A stretch of 6,579 nucleotides of DNA from CAZOGW01 sp964579415. Its GTDB lineage: Bacteria; Actinomycetota; Acidimicrobiia; Spongiisociales; UBA5794. The stretch lies in assembly GCA_964579415.1 (NCBI GenBank), contig CAZOGW010000152.1:1-6579 (forward strand). Reading direction: 5' to 3'. The notes beneath the pieces are model-generated. The model saw nothing but the letters and a program-made list of their open reading frames with translations, did not search any database and was not told the origin of the DNA. Shown one piece after another: positions 6,340 through 6,579 of the stretch (its first letter is position 1; each line of letters starts with the position of its first letter). The position numbers were made by a program, and so were the translations under genes.

Positions 6340-6443
6340 CAGGCCGGCTCGCTGTGGCCGATCGGGCGGGGGGGTCTTCGTCTGGGGTCCGTGTTGAGCT
6401 TGCCGCGAGGTTGTGGAGGGCGCGCGAGGATGACCCCCCTCGA

Positions 6444-6471
6444 CCCCGCCTCCGCTAGCGCTCCGGCGGGG
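6444..6471. repeat. GC-rich inverted repeat
   Basis: CCCCGCC (6444-6450) and GGCGGGG (6465-6471) form a perfect 7-bp stem around 14 bases that include the palindrome CGCTAGCG (6453-6460). No T run follows on either strand, so it is not a convincing terminator. It lies in the gene-free region upstream of the cimA leader; function unknown. Confidence 0.6.
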
Positions 6472-6474
6472 CCA

Positions 6475-6500
6475 CTCCCCCCGTCAAAGCCCGGGGGGAG
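6475..6500. repeat. 9-bp inverted repeat at the edge of the tandem array
   Basis: CTCCCCCCG (6475-6483) and CGGGGGGAG (6492-6500) form a perfect 9-bp stem with an 8-base loop, TCAAAGCC. The right arm lies in the first copy of the 34-bp tandem repeat. Without a following T run I do not call it a terminator; it may end an outside transcript or mark the array boundary. Confidence 0.6.
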
Positions 6501-6579
6501 ATGAAGAAGCCGCCGTCCGCTGGGCCGGGGGGAGATGAAGAAGCCGCCGTCCGCTGGGCCGGGGGGAGATGAAGAAGCC
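6491..6579. repeat. 34-bp tandem repeat array, continuing past the window end
   Basis: Copies begin at 6491, 6525 and 6559. The first two are identical over all 34 bases and the third is identical over the 21 bases present. Units begin CCGGGGGGAGATGAAGAAG and follow each other without spacers, which excludes a CRISPR array. 34 is not a multiple of 3, so the units do not encode a simple protein repeat, although each contains GGGGGGAG followed by ATG. The rest of the gap between here and the leader ORF (6304-6443) shows only the possible promoter. Total copy number and the gene beyond are not visible. Confidence 0.9.

Noticed and set aside
5383..6504. Long plus-strand open frame of about 373 codons opposite cimA and its leader
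   Set aside because: It has low-complexity His/Val/Gly content, no domain, and overlaps both cimA and the attenuator.
6430..6504. Small plus-strand ORF beginning MTPLDPASASAPAG
   Set aside because: Its 24 codons are low complexity, lie across two inverted repeats and the array start, and resemble no known peptide.
6491..6579. CRISPR array
   Set aside because: The 34-bp units abut directly with no spacers, and no cas gene is present.

Overview
The window is GC-rich DNA of actinobacterial character. Hand counts on sampled 60-base lines give about 70% G+C in most genes, GTG and TTG starts are used, and genes overlap by 4 bases. I cannot place it below phylum; an environmental actinobacterium is a reasonable guess. 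All genes I can support lie on the minus strand, so the biological order runs from the window's right end to its left end.

Right end (about 6304-6579) has no gene. It holds a tandem array of a 34-bp unit that runs off the window edge, two GC-rich inverted repeats, and a possible promoter. Next (6196-6303) comes what looks like a complete amino-acid attenuator. It has a 15-codon leader ORF with three consecutive Ile codons, mutually exclusive hairpins, and a 9-bp terminator stem followed by a T-rich run. It sits directly in front of cimA (4591-6159), which encodes (R)-citramalate synthase, the first enzyme of the threonine-independent route to isoleucine. Ile codons fit a citramalate synthase better than a 2-isopropylmalate synthase, where Leu codons would be expected.

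cimA overlaps, by ATGA, a gene (3443-4594) for a cysteine-free protein that combines a Nfu/NifU N-terminal-type domain with C-terminal HEAT-like repeats. The start has little Shine-Dalgarno sequence, so it probably depends on translation of cimA. Its function is unknown; a link to Fe-S enzymes of branched-chain amino acid synthesis is an inference.

After a 103-bp gap comes a Type I restriction-modification operon in the order hsdM (1381-3339), hsdS (77-1384), hsdR (1-80, only the first codons present). Each junction is a GTGA overlap with a good Shine-Dalgarno in the preceding gene. HsdM modifies DNA, HsdS supplies two target-recognition domains, and HsdR would be the translocase/nuclease. 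hsdS is less GC-rich than its neighbours, as is common for exchanged specificity genes.

The most interesting signals are the isoleucine attenuator on cimA and the coupled Nfu_N-HEAT protein.
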